Source of the DNA: Candidatus Heimdallarchaeota archaeon
GTDB taxonomy: Archaea > Asgardarchaeota > Heimdallarchaeia > JABLTI01
Reading direction: 5' to 3'
DNA: 6,177 nt
Assembly: GCA_030602675.1 (NCBI GenBank)
Contig: JAUVZH010000171.1
Location: forward strand, 1-6,177
Numbering within the stretch: position 1 is the first letter of the stretch; each line of letters opens with the position of its first letter. Below the pieces are notes generated by a model that worked only from the letters and a program-made list of their open reading frames with translations, did no database searches and was not told the DNA's origin. Shown one piece after another: positions 4,762 through 6,177 of this stretch. The position numbers and the translations under genes were made by a program.

Positions 4762-6135
4762 TCGTTGCCCGACCACAGGACGTTTGAGTGATAGTGCTAG
4801 TATTGCGAGAAACCGTTGCATTTGAATTCCAGCAGAATTAATATCTCGGTCAATGACTAACCCACAATCACAAATGATAATTCGTTCGGAGAGTTTTCGG
4901 TTCTCCTTCTTCATGCAGAAACAGCATCTCTTGCTTGAGTTTCGTTCGCTGATTCTTATTATCCTCTTACATACTAATTTTGCTTTGTAGGTTAAGAATC
5001 GAGCAAAGCGAGCAATTGAACCACTGTTCTGCATGCATCGATGACGACTCTTATCGTTCTTCTTATCCCCTTTCTTTTTCCTACTCATATCTTTGGAGTT
5101 TAAGTCTCCAATGATGATGGTATTAGCTTTGGTGTTCTCTACAATTTTCTTGCTAGTTTTATGCTGGAAGTCTCTTTGCTGATTAGCTTGCTTCCTAATC
5201 ATCTTGCTTAATTTATCATTATACCAATGCCATTTGTTTGAATATTTCTTACAATGATCTCTTTTTGATTGTACTTCCTCTATCTTTGGTTGCCAATATT
5301 TATCTACTCGTTTATTTTTGACTGTGATTGTTTTCCCTGTATGACTGTTCACTGCAGCTACGAGATTAATCACTCCTTGATCTATTGCTTGATAGATACC
5401 ATTGTCTTGATACTCAGGTATTTGAGGTTCATAGATAATTGATAGGAAGAACTCTTTGGTTTTATATGTCTGAAAGATGGTTACTTGCTTGACTTTCTGA
5501 TTTCTGAAATCAAATTTCCCTTCCATTTGGAAGGACAGATCAACTTCTTTTGTTTCTTTCGTTGGATAAAAATGATTAAAGGTTATCTTGTGTCCTTCTA
5601 TCTTGAATCCCTTTTGGTTGTAGTGGATTGTTGTAAAGTATTTTTTCCCTTTGAATCTTGGAGGTTCAGCATCAGTATACCCATTATTTCTTAATGTGTG
5701 AAAGGACTTGTAATCTGCTTCAAGTTGTTTTAGGGTGTCTTGTAGTGTTTTTGAGTAATTCTGCTGGTACCGTGGGTATTGTTTCTTTAGCTTTGGTAAT
5801 AGTGATGATTGACTGTTATAGGTTGGTTTATTCGTTATATCTTGTTTGTTTTTTGGTAATATTTTGTTTTGGTCCCACCAGTCTTTTCGCTCCTTATTCG
5901 CGAAGTAATAGATTAGTCGGCAGTTTTCAGCTAATGCCCAGAGAACCTGTTCTTGCTCTTTTGTTGGATGGATTTTTACTCTAGTAGCTAATTGTAGAGG
6001 TTTGTCTATTGGGTTGGTAATTTGCATTATTTGTTCAAGTGCTTTTTCTAGTTCTTTCTTTGGCAAATCGTTTATGAGTATTTTTTGAATTTTCTTGGTT
6101 AATCGTTTTTCTTTGAAAACCATTTTCTTCAACAA
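4639..6135 (-). CDS. tnpB: TnpB, RNA-guided RuvC-type nuclease of an IS200/IS605-like element
   Basis: 498 residues from TTG at 6135, or 494 from ATG at 6123; either fits the TATA box upstream, and ATG is the simpler choice. In the 498 numbering, a Lys-rich extension covers 1-48. The OrfB helix-turn-helix-like domain follows with LQLATRVKIHPTKEQ at 48-62. RuvC-I is AIDQG (D252), RuvC-II is IIGDLNSKDM at 341-350, the zinc ribbon is C404-x2-C407 with C422-x-C424, and RuvC-III is DRDINSA at 429-435 (D431). A 60-residue tail follows and overlaps the hairpins of the candidate omega-RNA. Relatives cut DNA guided by omega-RNA and help keep the element in place. The usual RuvC-II Glu is Gly (G343); E397 just before the zinc ribbon may replace it. 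The second zinc pair is CxC instead of CxxC. The frame is intact, so the protein may be active, but this is inference. It is convergent with copA and unrelated to copper handling. Confidence 0.9.
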   Translation of the reverse strand: MLKKMVFKEKRLTKKIQKILINDLPKKELEKALEQIMQITNPIDKPLQLATRVKIHPTKEQEQVLWALAENCRLIYYFANKERKDWWDQNKILPKNKQDITNKPTYNSQSSLLPKLKKQYPRYQQNYSKTLQDTLKQLEADYKSFHTLRNNGYTDAEPPRFKGKKYFTTIHYNQKGFKIEGHKITFNHFYPTKETKEVDLSFQMEGKFDFRNQKVKQVTIFQTYKTKEFFLSIIYEPQIPEYQDNGIYQAIDQGVINLVAAVNSHTGKTITVKNKRVDKYWQPKIEEVQSKRDHCKKYSNKWHWYNDKLSKMIRKQANQQRDFQHKTSKKIVENTKANTIIIGDLNSKDMSRKKKGDKKNDKSRHRCMQNSGSIARFARFLTYKAKLVCKRIIRISERNSSKRCCFCMKKENRKLSERIIICDCGLVIDRDINSAGIQMQRFLAILALSLKRPVVGQRLLKVFREKFFAIQSQTSNESSSILGVGRTRKKSKMLVKTL

Positions 6136-6160
6136 AATATATATACAGCTAAATATATAG

Positions 6161-6171
6161 TATTTTTATAA
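6161..6171 (-). promoter_or_regulatory. Candidate TATA box of tnpB
   Basis: TTATAAAAATA on the minus strand is centred near 6166. Normal archaeal spacing puts the transcript start near 6140, giving a leader of about 5 bases to TTG 6135 or about 17 to ATG 6123. A second AT run (6150-6158) overlaps the palindrome. Only a weak GAAG precedes the ATG. Confidence 0.45.
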
Positions 6172-6177
6172 GGAGTT

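Larger units (their letters stand above)
4625..6177 (-). mobile_element. tnpB-only IS200/IS605-type (IS1341-like) element, left end uncertain
   Basis: The element consists of one tnpB gene. No Y1-transposase tnpA is present in the window, so it would need TnpA in trans or be immobile. The right end is probably at the short inverted repeat TAGTT (4625-4629) / AACTA (4637-4641), whose outer arm contains the tnpB stop codon. Near the other end, an imperfect palindrome around AGCT lies at about 6138-6158. Both ends contain AGCTAAA (4630-4636 and 6147-6153). This family makes no terminal inverted repeats or target duplications, so exact ends need comparison with an empty site. The left boundary may lie beyond 6177. 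Confidence 0.55.

Noticed and set aside
5485..5984. Two plus-strand open frames (5485-5694 and 5658-5984) antisense to tnpB
   Set aside because: Both are shadows of the strongly supported tnpB frame, with no ribosome site or recognisable motif.
4639..6135. TnpB as a decayed, catalytically dead copy
   Set aside because: The frame is intact with no stop or shift, both RuvC aspartates remain, and the missing Glu has a plausible substitute before the zinc ribbon.
1..6177. CRISPR array, tRNA or rRNA genes
   Set aside because: No regularly spaced repeats and no cloverleaf or conserved rRNA stretches were seen on either strand.

Overview
This is an AT-rich window with archaeal features. Intergenic regions carry candidate TATA boxes rather than clear -35/-10 pairs. 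Ribosome-binding sites are of the AGGAG or AGGTG type. Oligo-T tracts follow one gene, and the tnpB-type element is of a kind common in archaea. I infer a mesophilic archaeon, possibly from an uncultivated AT-rich lineage such as Asgard. The window alone does not prove the lineage.

Layout from left to right. Positions 1-487 (minus strand, running off the left edge) encode the N-terminal part of a NIPA/EamA-like membrane transporter that starts at TTG. A 168-base intergenic region separates it from a divergent gene (656-1666, plus) for a PLP enzyme of the D-cysteine desulfhydrase/ACC deaminase family. Next comes a two-gene copper operon on the plus strand: a CopZ-like copper chaperone (1871-2095) and a CopA-like Cu+-exporting P1B-ATPase (about 2121-4589). 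The chaperone would pass Cu+ to the pump, which expels it from the cytoplasm. The right third (about 4625-6177, minus, convergent with copA) is a tnpB-only IS200/IS605-type (IS1341-like) element. It encodes a 494-498 residue RNA-guided nuclease-like TnpB, and the 3' end of the gene can fold into hairpins as expected for an omega-RNA.

Main points for a second look. (1) copA appears to start at an ACG codon, with the same TTGAAGGTG leader that precedes copZ. (2) CopA departs from the family consensus at the HP motif (SEHSL), in the copper site of helix 7 (FN instead of YN) and after TGE. (3) TnpB has Gly where RuvC-II normally has Glu, but keeps a Glu before the zinc ribbon, which fits a rearranged active site. 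(4) The tnpB 3' end carries RNA-like hairpins, one with a G-U pair possible only on the tnpB strand. I see no CRISPR array, tRNA, rRNA or new multi-gene defence system here.
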